A DNA stretch of 64,000 nucleotides from Planctomycetota bacterium (lineage in GTDB: Bacteria > Planctomycetota > Planctomycetia > Pirellulales > Lacipirellulaceae), in contig JAKOXH010000035.1 in the NCBI GenBank assembly GCA_029781135.1, positions 1 through 64,000 of the forward strand, written 5' to 3'. Shown piece after piece: positions 43,089 through 51,204 of the stretch. The position numbers and the translations under genes are program-made. Each line of letters begins with the position of its first letter. Position 1 is the first letter of the stretch. The notes below the pieces were generated by a model. That model was not told the origin of the DNA, made no database searches, and worked only from the letters and a program-made list of their open reading frames with translations.

Positions 43089-45031
43089 AGGCCGATATTA
43101 TGAATTGCAAAGAGGTCAACATTGAATTTAGTCTCGTATTGGCGAGCTAATTCGACTCTAAGCGGCCCACGGTAATCATCCGCTGGCATACGGTCACGCG
43201 GAACAATCGAAATAGTTGCGATCTGCGTTGAGCCGCGGCCGGTAGAATGCCGCTGTAGTCGAGCGCCTAAATCTACTGTGTCGCCCACATATAAAGACTC
43301 TCCATCCTGATTCCGCAAAAGATAGACACCTTTTTGACCTAAGAAACGGTCGAAATCGACACGCTTCCAGTCGTGACGCCCCGTAAAATCGCGACCCTTC
43401 AATGCCGAATGCCTATACTTCTTCGCATCTTGCACCAATTCCTTGCTCGCTTTGCGAAGATGAAGCGCCGCCCACCTGAAATCTTGCGGCTGCGATTTGC
43501 CACCAAACCTTATGGCAGTTCGATCAAATTCTGTAGCTTTTTCAGGATCGCAAAGTATTTCGTCCAACGATACTCCGTGAAATTGTTCGCTCACTATTTT
43601 CCAAGCAATCTCGGCCGCAAAGCAGTATTGATCCATTTCCTCGGCGCTGACAATTACTCGCTTAATTGAGCCCCGCTTTGGAAATTCCCCAGTTTTCCTT
43701 AGTCTTAGCAAAGCGCGATTCCACTCTGCCGGGCCACCTATTAAGCCAGCCTGCTGACACTCTATGTGGAAATTATCCTGTATTCGAGGATTCGCGAGCA
43801 GCCAATCAATTGAACTCCCTTCATTCACTGTAAAGAACGCATCAACAATTGCATCGCGAATGACATCGCGCAGCTCACGCTTGGTGACCGGGGCATTGAG
43901 CAAGGTGTGGGCGTCGGCGGCACTGGCAGAGCCAGTGGCACCCGAATCGGCAATCTCCTTGTCTCCTTGTCTCCTTGTCTCCTTGTCTCCTTGTCTGCAT
44001 GTCTCCTTGTCTCCTTGTCTCCTTGTCTCCTTGTCTCCTTGTCTGCATGTCTCCTTGTCCCCTTGTCCCCTTGTCTCCTTGTCTCCTTGTCTCCTTGTCT
44101 CCTTGTCCTGCTCAGCGATTGTTGCAACTTCGAGTCGCTTACCGTTGGCCGTCGAAGGCGCGCTAGCGATCGGGTCGGCCGGGCCATCGAGTACGCCGCC
44201 TTCCTCAACCGCTGCCAGCCGTTCGGTCGACGCGCGGACGTAATCTTCCGAAAGTTCGCACCCCAGCCACTTTCGGCCGAGCTTCTTGGCAGCCGCCAGC
44301 GTCGTCCCGCTACCGGCAAACGGGTCGAGCACGATGTCGCCCGCGTTGCTGCTCACGCGAATGATGCGGCCCAACAACTGCTCGGGCATCTGGCAGCCAT
44401 GAAAGCCCTGCCGTTCCTTGAACGTCCCGGCCACCCGAGCGTAATACCAAATATCCTCAGTCGGCTGAAAACCTTCTGGCAAATCTTGCGGCCGCAGAAT
44501 CCACGTATCGTCGGGCAAGCGGCCCGCTGGATTCGCGCGCTTATCCCCATAGACCAGCGCCCGCGCCGACGGCACGCGCACCAGCGGATCCTCGGCATTA
44601 AACGTGAAGTTGTTCGCGTCCTTCACGAAGTGAAACAAGTGGACGTGCGAGCGCGAGAACTTCATTTTGCAGTTCACGCCAAATGTGTAATACCAAATCA
44701 CCCAGCTCCGCGTGGCGAAGCCAATTTTGTGTTCGGCATCCACCTTCAACTCGGCGGCATACTCATCGCCAATCGAAAGCCAGAACGTGCCGTTCGGCTT
44801 GAGCACACGATAAACCTCTTCCATCCATTGCCGCGACCACTCGATATACTCATCATCCGTCTGCCGATCGTGGTACTCATCGTACTCGTAGCCGATGTTG
44901 AACGGCGGATCGGCAAACACCAGGTCGATCGTGCCGCTCTCGATTTGGCGCATCCGTTCGATGCAGTCGCCTTGATGAATGCGGCCAAGTTCCAGGGTTT
45001 GCGGCATGGCGGTGGGTGGTTCGACGGACAT
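43085..45031 (-). CDS. DNA methyltransferase fused to a GIY-YIG domain through a repeat-encoded linker
   Basis: 648 residues. Residues 1-280 form a beta-class amino-DNA methyltransferase: catalytic DPPFN (41-45) precedes the SAM-binding FAGSGTTLAAA (238-248). Residues 309-359 are six imperfect copies of QGDKETRR from the dispersed GACAAGGA DNA repeat. Residues 383-535 are a domain shared with the downstream 257-residue protein, and residues 565-648 are a GIY-YIG domain with GVY (568-570), YVG (581-583), Arg591, Glu628 and Asn637 in place. The enzyme should methylate N6 of adenine or N4 of cytosine at an unknown site. It may be a new type of restriction-modification system with both activities in one chain. 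Confidence 0.9.
   Translation of the reverse strand: MSVEPPTAMPQTLELGRIHQGDCIERMRQIESGTIDLVFADPPFNIGYEYDEYHDRQTDDEYIEWSRQWMEEVYRVLKPNGTFWLSIGDEYAAELKVDAEHKIGFATRSWVIWYYTFGVNCKMKFSRSHVHLFHFVKDANNFTFNAEDPLVRVPSARALVYGDKRANPAGRLPDDTWILRPQDLPEGFQPTEDIWYYARVAGTFKERQGFHGCQMPEQLLGRIIRVSSNAGDIVLDPFAGSGTTLAAAKKLGRKWLGCELSEDYVRASTERLAAVEEGGVLDGPADPIASAPSTANGKRLEVATIAEQDKETRRQGDKETRGQGDKETCRQGDKETRRQGDKETCRQGDKETRRQGDKEIADSGATGSASAADAHTLLNAPVTKRELRDVIRDAIVDAFFTVNEGSSIDWLLANPRIQDNFHIECQQAGLIGGPAEWNRALLRLRKTGEFPKRGSIKRVIVSAEEMDQYCFAAEIAWKIVSEQFHGVSLDEILCDPEKATEFDRTAIRFGGKSQPQDFRWAALHLRKASKELVQDAKKYRHSALKGRDFTGRHDWKRVDFDRFLGQKGVYLLRNQDGESLYVGDTVDLGARLQRHSTGRGSTQIATISIVPRDRMPADDYRGPLRVELARQYETKFNVDLFAIHNIGL
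43953..44108. repeat. Tandem TCCTTGTC (GACAAGGA) 8-bp repeat inside the methyltransferase gene
   Basis: About 19 copies of an 8-bp word with a few substitutions. An 8-bp unit is not a multiple of 3, so it cycles through all three frames every 24 bases, giving QGDKETRR on the coding strand and SLSPCLLV on the other. Neither strand contains a stop in any frame. Confidence 0.95.
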
Positions 45032-45289
45032 GAAACGGGCCGTGGTTCGAGGAAAACGGAACGAGGTGAAATAAGCACTTCAATATGGTAGAACGGAAGC
45101 TGAATCGCAAGCGATTCACATCACTTCGTAGGTCAGCCTTTAGCCTGACGAGATTCGCGGGGTGGCTGGCGTCGAGCGCAGCGAGCCCCCAGTAGCGCTG
45201 CGAGCTGGGGGCTCGCCTACGGCTTGACCCGCGGACCTTCATCCAACTGACCCACTACTGGCCGCTAACACGAGACTGCTCCCACACCC
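45032..45289. repeat. Intergenic region with GTCAGCCTTTAGCCTGAC and CGAGCGCAGCGAGCCCC elements
   Basis: A short dyad at 45134-45151 and a GTCGAGCGCAGCGAGCC ... GGGGGCTCGCCTACGG pair at 45172-45221. No gene or clear promoter boxes were identified. Confidence 0.75.
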
Positions 45290-46126
45290 ATGAAATTCGC
45301 CCTCTGCAACGAAATGTTCGGCGATCGCTCGTTTGCCGACACATTTTCCACAATCCGCAAACTCGGCTACACGGGCGTCGAAATCGCCCCTTTCACGTTC
45401 GCGCCGCACAATGAGCCGTTCGATGTGCGCGAAGTTTCCGCCCAAAAGCTCGTCGACGTGCGGACCTTGGCTGAGGACGCCGGCCTCGAAATCATCGGCC
45501 TCCACTGGCTCCTCGCCAAGACCCAGGGCTTCTACCTCACCAGCCCCGACCCCACGGTGCGTCGCAAGACGGGCGAGTACTTGAAGACGCTCGTCGAAAT
45601 GTGTGCCGACCTCGGCGGCAAGATCATGGTCCTCGGTTCGCCGAAGCAGCGCAACCTGCTGCCCGACGTTTCCTACGACGATGCCGAAGCGTACGCCGTT
45701 GAAGTGCTGCACAATGCGATGGCCGCCTGCAAACAATTCGGCGTGACGCTGGGTCTCGAACCGCTCGGCCCTTCGGAAGGCGACTTCATGCTGACCGCCG
45801 AGTCGGCGATTCGCCTCGCCAAAATGGTCGACTCGCCGTACTGCAAAGTGCACCTCGATGTGAAGGCCATGTCCAGTGAAGCGAAGCCGATCCCTGAAAT
45901 CATCCGCGATAGCCATAAATGGCTGATCCACTTCCACGCGAACGACCCCAACATGCTCGGCCCCGGAATGGGCAACGTCGACTTCCACCCCATCTTCGCC
46001 GCCCTCCGCGAAGTGCATTACGACGGTTGGGTCAGCGTCGAGGTCTTCAAATACGAACCCAGCCCCGATGCGATAGCGCGCGAAAGTATTGAGTACATGC
46101 GCAAGGTCGAAGCATCGCTTCTCTAG
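45290..46126 (+). CDS. Sugar phosphate isomerase/epimerase-like TIM-barrel protein
   Basis: A 278-residue protein of the xylose isomerase-like TIM barrel superfamily. Conserved metal-ligand segments are LGLEPLGPSEGD (Glu), CKVHLDVKAM (Asp), LIHFHANDPN (His) and VSVEVFKYEP (Glu near the end). It resembles D-tagatose/psicose 3-epimerases and hydroxypyruvate isomerases. The substrate is undecided. No signal peptide. Unlike the 1670 gene it carries the more complete set of ligand residues. Confidence 0.88.
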   Translation: MKFALCNEMFGDRSFADTFSTIRKLGYTGVEIAPFTFAPHNEPFDVREVSAQKLVDVRTLAEDAGLEIIGLHWLLAKTQGFYLTSPDPTVRRKTGEYLKTLVEMCADLGGKIMVLGSPKQRNLLPDVSYDDAEAYAVEVLHNAMAACKQFGVTLGLEPLGPSEGDFMLTAESAIRLAKMVDSPYCKVHLDVKAMSSEAKPIPEIIRDSHKWLIHFHANDPNMLGPGMGNVDFHPIFAALREVHYDGWVSVEVFKYEPSPDAIARESIEYMRKVEASLL

Positions 46127-46397
46127 TGGCCGTTCGATACCTCGCCGATATGCCGGAAGCTGTGGATCGACACGCGGCGATCCTCCACTTCCACAGTGAA
46201 TTCCACAACCAGCGGTGGCACAATCAATTGTCGCAGCCCAAGCGGTGCTTCATCGCCTTTGGTCGGCGCGTCTTCACGCAATATTTGGTCGATCGTGTCG
46301 GCCGCGGCCGCCAAAGCACCACGATCGTGCGAAGAAATCCACAGCCGAGCAAGATCGCCCTCCGTTGAGCCGTGGCGGTGACGGTATATCTCGTCAT
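46123..46397 (-). pseudogene. Frameshifted ParE/RelE-like toxin (module 3)
   Basis: The ATG at 46397 begins MTRYTVTATAQ, and the continuing family sequence (EGDLARLWISSHDRGALA, then LGLRQLIVPPLVVEFTVEV and VSIHSFRH) is found in the -1 frame from about 46366. Restoring one base in an A-run near 46365 (GCTCAACGG to GCTCAAACGG) joins them into one 91-residue chain. The chain is paralogous in its beginning to the 32807 and 33581 toxins. It is therefore probably inactive. Confidence 0.6.
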
Positions 46398-46644
46398 TTG
46401 GAATCCGCCGCTCGCAATCGGTCCATCACGTCAGCGAGAGTGGAACGCGCGTACCGTCGTCGTTGGCCATGCGACGCTTGATTTCCGCGAGGTGCTCGGG
46501 CGTCATGCCAACGGGACCATCAGACCCAGAAATCGTCGGAGCCACCTCCGCGACTTTCCGACCACGAGGGTCGACTAACGTAACGCAATCCCGTGCCGCG
46601 GAGATCGCTTGAGCAAGTTCGTCGGTAATTGTTATTTGAACCAC
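46394..46644 (-). pseudogene. Frameshifted antitoxin (module 3)
   Basis: The reading frame from GTG 46644 (VQITITDELAQAISAAR, then MTPEHLAEIKRRMANDDGTRVPL) stops at 46426, but a TC-repeat slip (CTCTCGC) hides the natural end ADVMDRLRAADSK, whose stop overlaps the toxin start by ATGA. Removing two bases restores that end. It is similar to the 46756 antitoxin. Confidence 0.6.
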
Positions 46645-46748
46645 AAAGATACTCGAATTATTGATGTTTGCGTTGACAATGATTGGATCCAGAGGTTCGC
46701 GAGTTCATTCAGTACTTCCTTGCGCCAAAGAACTGTGTATCGGACCAT
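46632..46748 (-). pseudogene. Truncated ParE/RelE-like toxin start (module 4)
   Basis: A 38-codon frame from ATG 46748 reads MVRYTVLWRKEVLNELANLW, the same start as the other toxins, then runs into unrelated DNA at about 46686, where the TTATTGATG-type dispersed element begins. Its antitoxin lies upstream at 46756. Confidence 0.6.
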
Positions 46749-46755
46749 TGAGAAC

Positions 46756-46989
46756 TCACCAACCGAGACGCTCTTTCATTTCTTTCAGCGTAGAGTATTC
46801 GCCCGGTTGAGACATGCGACGCTGCACTTCTGCCCAGTACTCTCGCGTAATGCCCGGGGGCAACCTTGGCTCGACGGCTGATTGCGTCGCTTCGACTAAA
46901 GCCCGGCCGCTTTCGTCCACAAACACGATAGGAAAAGTTGCGCTTTCTATCAGGCGAGCTTGATCGGCATTTAAGGTGATGTGGGTCAT
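46756..46989 (-). CDS. Antitoxin candidate (module 4)
   Basis: A 77-residue protein (ITLNADQARLIESATFPIVF, ending GEYSTLKEMKERLGW). It shares its layout with the module-3 antitoxin, including the central ITREYWAEVQRRM segment against MTPEHLAEIKRRM. The ATG at 46989 gives a standard start. Its toxin is truncated, so it is probably an orphan. Confidence 0.6.
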   Translation of the reverse strand: MTHITLNADQARLIESATFPIVFVDESGRALVEATQSAVEPRLPPGITREYWAEVQRRMSQPGEYSTLKEMKERLGW

Positions 46990-47098
46990 GCAAACACCCT
47001 GCGACCATGAAAATATAGGTTCGGCAAACGGTCCGATACATCGTCTCCATTATACGGCAATTTCATCAGCATTCCCAAAAAACCCGTATCACCAATAG

Positions 47099-47497
47099 CT
47101 ACGCACTCGCTGCCCGAAGCTCCGCCAAATGTTGCGCCGTGCCCACCAGCCGATCCCAATTCTCGTGGATATACTCCGTCGGCCCGCCGATTTGCGCCAC
47201 GACCACCGCCACGTTCTCCGTCGGCACTAATTCAATAGCGTCCCACGGGCACACGGTGAGCTCGTACGGGTTGGTCTTCTTGCCCGGAATGTGCACACAC
47301 ACTTCGCAGCCCACGCACCGCTCGATATCGATCTCGCACCACTGCTGCGTGCCCTTCACGATGCCGCGGTCGGTCGTCTTGAGCTCAATACAATCGACCG
47401 GGCAAACTTCCCGGCACGATTCGCAGCCGGTGCAGTTGTCGGCATTGATCACCGCCAACAGTTTCGGAACTTTCTTACGTGGTCCTTCTTTGGCCAT
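47099..47497 (-). CDS. Ferredoxin with two [4Fe-4S] sites
   Basis: A 132-residue protein with CTGCESCREVCPVDC (a complete C-x2-C-x2-C-x3-C cluster motif with the extra PxxC) and CVGCEVCVHIPG plus a further Cys in VCPWDAIEL. It carries electrons between cytoplasmic redox enzymes. The C-terminal part (NWDRLVGTAQHLAEL) is helical. The start ATG is at 47497. No partner enzyme is adjacent. Confidence 0.9.
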   Translation of the reverse strand: MAKEGPRKKVPKLLAVINADNCTGCESCREVCPVDCIELKTTDRGIVKGTQQWCEIDIERCVGCEVCVHIPGKKTNPYELTVCPWDAIELVPTENVAVVVAQIGGPTEYIHENWDRLVGTAQHLAELRAASA

Positions 47498-47667
47498 GGC
47501 AGAGTTGGTTGCGTCGAGATTTTGGGTGGATTCTTGAAGCGATCCGCCGGCAATTTTGCCGCGATCGGCCCTAAATCGGGTTAGTCGGTATACCCCAATC
47601 TTAGGCTACCATCGGCTCGTGGCCAAGGCGATCTGGAGGGCAAACGCAGGAGGAATTGTCCAGGTCG

Positions 47668-47732
47668 TTTAACCCGGAGCCGACGGCGACGGAAGCCGGC
47701 GCTCAGCCTCGCCGCTGGCTCGGGGTTAAACG
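47668..47732. repeat. Palindromic repeat, GTTTAACCCGGAGCCGACGG family (copy 3)
   Basis: Arms GTTTAACCCGGAGCCGACGG (47668-47687) and CCGCTGGCTCGGGGTTAAAC (47713-47732). It lies between the ferredoxin and the histidine kinase genes. Confidence 0.92.
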
Positions 47733-47765
47733 AGCGATAGGTCATTCGACTCGCCGCGGTGCTTA

Positions 47766-48857
47766 TTACGCATGCGCCGGGGCGAGGCTTTCCGTGGGCT
47801 TGGCGGGCATCGGGGGTACCGCACCGCTCACCGGCAACGTCACGGTGAATTCGCTGCCACAATCCCTGCCGCCGCTCTTGGCGACGATCGTGCCGCCATG
47901 CACTTCGACAATTTTGCGCGCTAGCGCCAACCCAATCCCCAACCCGCCAGCCGCGCGATCGCGCGAAGTCTCGGACTGGGCAAACAACTCGAAAACCCGC
48001 GGCAACTCTTCGGCGGCGATGCCGATGCCGTTGTCCCGCACTCGGATGACGGCATCTTGTCCGACCAATTCCGCCCGCACGAAAATCTGCCCGCCATCGG
48101 GCGTGTATTTCGCCGCATTCGTCAACAAATTCCCGAGCACTTGCACCATCCTCATCGAATCAACATTCACTGTGGTTGGGCGCGATGGCGTCTGCACGGC
48201 GAGCGTGTGCCGGCGACTTTCCACGAGCGGTTTTACCCGTTCAACCGCACCGGCAATAACGCTCGCGAGATCGACGTCACGCCGCTCCAATTTAATTTTC
48301 CCCCTCGCGACACGTGAGACTTCCAGCAAGTCCTCGATCATCCGATTAAGATGATGCACCTGGCGATCGATCACATCGAGTTGGTCTTTCGCGCGTTCGA
48401 TGCCGGTCAGGCGATTCAGCGAGTTCGCATAACCGATCACCGAAAGCGGGCTGCGCATTTCGTGGGCCACCGCCGCCATGAAGTTATCTTTGTCGCGTTC
48501 CGCTTCCTTGGCCCGAATCAACGCGTTGTGCGATATTTCCGATAGCCCCCCGATGATCACGCTAACGGCGACGAACACGGTCATTTCAAGGAGTTCCTCG
48601 ATGCTATCGATTTGGAGCGAATAGCGAGGACTCGAAAAGAAGAAATCTCCCGCCAACGAACTGAGGATGGCCGTCGCCACCGCTGGCCAGAGGCCACCCG
48701 TCCACGCTGCCACGAACACCGCAAGAAAGTCGAAGCCGTAACTTAAATGCTCACCCAGCGCTGGGTGGAAGGGAAAACGCAACAGGGTCGCCACCACCAC
48801 GCCGACAAACCCAATGAGATACGGCGTTGCGCCGCGAAATCGATAAGGAGCGAGCAC
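47766..48857 (-). CDS. Membrane histidine kinase with DUF4118-like sensor
   Basis: 363 residues from the GTG at 48857, five bases after an AGGAGG. Four short N-terminal helices (about 14-110) with the segment FFFSSPRYSLQIDSIEEL resemble the KdpD membrane sensor (DUF4118). The catalytic part has His132 in VAHEMRSPLSV, the N box NLLTNAAKYTPDGG, and the G boxes RVRDNGIGI and GGLGIGLALARK. No regulator gene is adjacent; the orphan response regulator at 25889 is a conceivable but distant partner. Confidence 0.9.
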   Translation of the reverse strand: MLAPYRFRGATPYLIGFVGVVVATLLRFPFHPALGEHLSYGFDFLAVFVAAWTGGLWPAVATAILSSLAGDFFFSSPRYSLQIDSIEELLEMTVFVAVSVIIGGLSEISHNALIRAKEAERDKDNFMAAVAHEMRSPLSVIGYANSLNRLTGIERAKDQLDVIDRQVHHLNRMIEDLLEVSRVARGKIKLERRDVDLASVIAGAVERVKPLVESRRHTLAVQTPSRPTTVNVDSMRMVQVLGNLLTNAAKYTPDGGQIFVRAELVGQDAVIRVRDNGIGIAAEELPRVFELFAQSETSRDRAAGGLGIGLALARKIVEVHGGTIVAKSGGRDCGSEFTVTLPVSGAVPPMPAKPTESLAPAHA

Positions 48858-49006
48858 TTCTTCCTCCTACCGGCGATCAATGCCTAGATACGGCAACAGT
48901 CCCTGTCCAGTGCCAACTTTGTTCTACGCAAGATATACGCCCGCGGTTTTCCTGCGAAGCGGTTAGGATGAGAAACCGCGTTCCCGTCGTCACGGCGACA
49001 AGAAAA
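48858..49006. other. Short intergenic region, no feature seen
   Basis: 150 bases between lysA and the kinase gene, without repeats or clear hairpins. Confidence 0.5.
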
Positions 49007-50362
49007 TCACCCGGGAATACTTTCGAGTCGAAGGATATCATCCAGCGTCTGCCGGCGGCGAACGAGGTTCGCCTTGCCACGTTCGATAAGTACTTCCGCC
49101 ACAAGGGGTTTCGAGTTGTAGTTGCTGGCCATCGCGTAGCCATAGGCCCCGGCAACGCCGATCACCAGGAAGTCGCCGACCTTCGCCTCCGGCAGCGACC
49201 TGCTAGCAACGAATCCGCCCTCCTCCTGCGTAAAGATATCGCCGGATTCGCACAGCGGCCCGCCGACCACCACGTTCTTCACTGGCCGTAGCGCGGCCGA
49301 GCCATCGGCCGGGCACACGGCCATCGGGTGATACGCCCCGTACAGAATCGGCCGCGCCAAATTGTTGAAGCCGGCATCGACCAGGTAGAACGTGTTGTCG
49401 CCGCTCGTCTTGATCGCGCGGATCTCGCTGATCAAATAACCGCTCTCCGCGACGAGGAACCGTCCCGGTTCCAGCTCCAAGGAAATCTCGTGACCAAACT
49501 GGTTCGCCAGCCGATGGCGGGCCGCATCCCACAGCTTGTGGTACGCGCCAATATCAATGTATTGCTGGCCTTCGCGATAGGGCACCGGCAAACCACCGCC
49601 GGCGCTAATTGATTGAATCGAAGAACCAATCGTGATTGCCGCTCGCTCCATCGCGCCGCACACTTCGCTCAAATGAGTAAGATCGGTGCCCGAGCCGATG
49701 TGCATGTGCAAGCCGGTGATGGTGAGATTCCATCTGGCCGCCCGTTCCAAGCACTCTTCCAGTTGCTCGAACCAAATCCCGTGCTTCGACTGGGCGCCTC
49801 CCGTGTTCACCTTCTGACTATGCCCATGGCCAAAACCAGGGTTCACCCGCAACGTAATCCCCGCCACCGAGCCGGGCCGTCCGCTGTCCGGCGAGCCGGG
49901 CCGTCCACCATCTAGCGAGCCGGGCCGTCCCCGGCCCCGGCTCTTCGCCAGCGCCTCCCCATACTGCTCAATCATATCTGGCGACCCGCAATTCACGTGG
50001 ATATCGTGCTCCACCACGATCGCCAGCGCCTCGCGATCAAAAATGTCGGCCGTGTACACGATCTCGGGCGGATGCGCGGTCTGCCCCGGCTTGTAACCGG
50101 CGGCCAGCGCGCGGCCCACTTCGCCCGCGCTCACCGCGTCGACCAGCACCCCATTCCGCCGCATCAGGTCGAGGATCGCGATGTTGGAACAAGCTTTTTG
50201 GGCATAGCGAACGACTTCGAACGCCGCGAGGTCCGCGATCTTTCGACAGATCGTCGCGGCATCGTAAATATAGGCGGGTGTACCAAATTGCCTTGCCAAA
50301 TCCGGGATCGGCTGGCCGGCAATTTCGGTGAGAATCCCCGTGTTTAGTAAGCTTGCCGTCAT
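49007..50362 (-). CDS. lysA: Diaminopimelate decarboxylase
   Basis: 451 residues from the ATG at 50362. The PLP lysine is Lys56 in RYAQKACSN, and HIGSGTDLTHL, SISAGGGLPVPYREG and GPLCESGDIF are the conserved blocks binding PLP and substrate. It makes lysine from meso-diaminopimelate. Residues 142-167 (GRGRPGSLDGG and similar) are not family sequence: they come from three copies of a GAGCCGGGCCGTCC DNA word (49869-49940) and must form a loop between strands. The frame is intact. Confidence 0.95.
   Translation of the reverse strand: MTASLLNTGILTEIAGQPIPDLARQFGTPAYIYDAATICRKIADLAAFEVVRYAQKACSNIAILDLMRRNGVLVDAVSAGEVGRALAAGYKPGQTAHPPEIVYTADIFDREALAIVVEHDIHVNCGSPDMIEQYGEALAKSRGRGRPGSLDGGRPGSPDSGRPGSVAGITLRVNPGFGHGHSQKVNTGGAQSKHGIWFEQLEECLERAARWNLTITGLHMHIGSGTDLTHLSEVCGAMERAAITIGSSIQSISAGGGLPVPYREGQQYIDIGAYHKLWDAARHRLANQFGHEISLELEPGRFLVAESGYLISEIRAIKTSGDNTFYLVDAGFNNLARPILYGAYHPMAVCPADGSAALRPVKNVVVGGPLCESGDIFTQEEGGFVASRSLPEAKVGDFLVIGVAGAYGYAMASNYNSKPLVAEVLIERGKANLVRRRQTLDDILRLESIPG
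49869..49940. repeat. Three GAGCCGGGCCGTCC words inside lysA
   Basis: Three copies of the 14-bp word in tandem with short spacers, translated as part of LysA. The word AGCCGGGGCGTCCCCG at 62050 in the AsmA-like gene is similar. Confidence 0.8.
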
Positions 50363-50510
50363 GCTTCCTCTGCTCGTGTGAACCAATCGGAGTGCTTTTG
50401 CTTCCTCGAAACAGCGTAGAATTGAGTATCCGTTATCGCACGTCGGCCGAGGATTGTAAAATCCTGTCCGACCTCGCTTCTTGTAAAGAGTCGTAAGGAA
50501 AGGGCGTTTT

Positions 50511-50714
50511 ATGAAATCGCCAATATTGGGGCTGCAAGTCGCGTGTGTGATCTTTGCGTTGATGAGCCTTGCGCAGCTGATACGACTGCTTGTCGGCGCG
50601 GAAGTCATCGTCAATGGTCACATCTTGCCTTTGTGGGCCAGCGCCGTTGCGTTCGTCGTCGTCGGCAGCCTTAGCGTTTGGATGGGCCGGCTTTCCCGCC
50701 TTGGCACGCGCTAG
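50511..50714 (+). CDS. Small two-helix membrane protein
   Basis: 67 residues with two hydrophobic segments (residues about 8-28 and 38-58: LPLWASAVAFVVVGSLSVW). I do not recognise a family. It is divergent to lysA. It may be a small inner-membrane protein; function unknown. Confidence 0.6.
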   Translation: MKSPILGLQVACVIFALMSLAQLIRLLVGAEVIVNGHILPLWASAVAFVVVGSLSVWMGRLSRLGTR

Positions 50715-50745
50715 CACGTTCGGCTACGATACGCCACCAAATAAG

Positions 50746-50821
50746 CGTGCCATGGCTTGGCATGGGCATGCGATCGTTACGAACAGCAGCATGGCCACTC
50801 CGAGCCGTGGCCATGGCACCC
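50746..50821. repeat. Family-A palindrome (copy near 50.8 kb)
   Basis: GTGCCATGGCTTGGCATGGG ... CGTGGCCATGGCACC between two small membrane protein genes. Confidence 0.88.
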
Positions 50822-50868
50822 AAGTGCTCATTGGCACCAACGGTTATACGTTGAGAAGGAACTCCTCT

Positions 50869-51018
50869 ATGAAACTTGCATCCAGCCCGGGCATGTTGTT
50901 GATGGGAATCTGGCTCATCCTGGTAGGCGGCCTGCCGCTCATGAACATGTCGCTCCCGCCGGCACTGCTAAATCTCATGGCCGTGGCCGCCGGCGCGCTC
51001 ATCCTCATGGACAAGTAA
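50869..51018 (+). CDS. Very small two-helix membrane protein
   Basis: 49 residues from the ATG at 50869 (GAGAAGGA upstream). The sequence SPGMLLMGIWLILVGGLPLM then LLNLMAVAAGALILM is hydrophobic throughout. No family recognised. The frame is short and could be spurious, but the start has a good ribosome site and the composition is typical of a membrane microprotein. Confidence 0.5.
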   Translation: MKLASSPGMLLMGIWLILVGGLPLMNMSLPPALLNLMAVAAGALILMDK

Positions 51019-51026
51019 TGATGGGT

Positions 51027-51116
51027 GGCTGGGGGCGAGCGCAGCCGAGCCCCTCGGCGAATCAGGGCTTACTCAAGCGCGCTGGAGGCCCGCCTTCGGC
51101 TCGACCCCAGGCACCC
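51027..51116. repeat. GGGGCGAGCGCAGCCGAGCCCC dispersed element
   Basis: Arms GCGAGCGCAGCCGAGCCCC and a GCTCGACCCC tail, the same family as 45172-45221 and 19995-20035. Confidence 0.8.
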
Positions 51117-51134
51117 AAGATAGTGGACACAATG

Positions 51135-51170
51135 AAAATGGCTCACCCGCCGTTGCGAGTGAGCCATTTT
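51135..51170. terminator. Bidirectional intrinsic terminator
   Basis: A perfect 12-bp stem AAAATGGCTCAC / GTGAGCCATTTT with flanking A- and T-runs on both strands. It sits 35 bases beyond the stop of the 51205 gene (minus strand) and beyond the small gene at 50869 (plus strand), so it can end both. Confidence 0.85.
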
Positions 51171-51204
51171 GATTTTCATCAAGAAGATACCAGCGGGGCG
51201 GGCA

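Noticed and set aside
43953..44108. Tandem repeat that could suggest a CRISPR array
   Set aside because: The unit is only 8 bp, there are no spacers, and the repeat is translated within a gene.
43907..45091. 394-codon plus-strand frame
   Set aside because: It is antisense to the methyltransferase, opened partly by the GACAAGGA repeat, and matches no family.
46609..46881. 90-codon plus-strand frame
   Set aside because: It runs antisense through TA genes and a repeat; the minus-strand proteins resemble known antitoxins.
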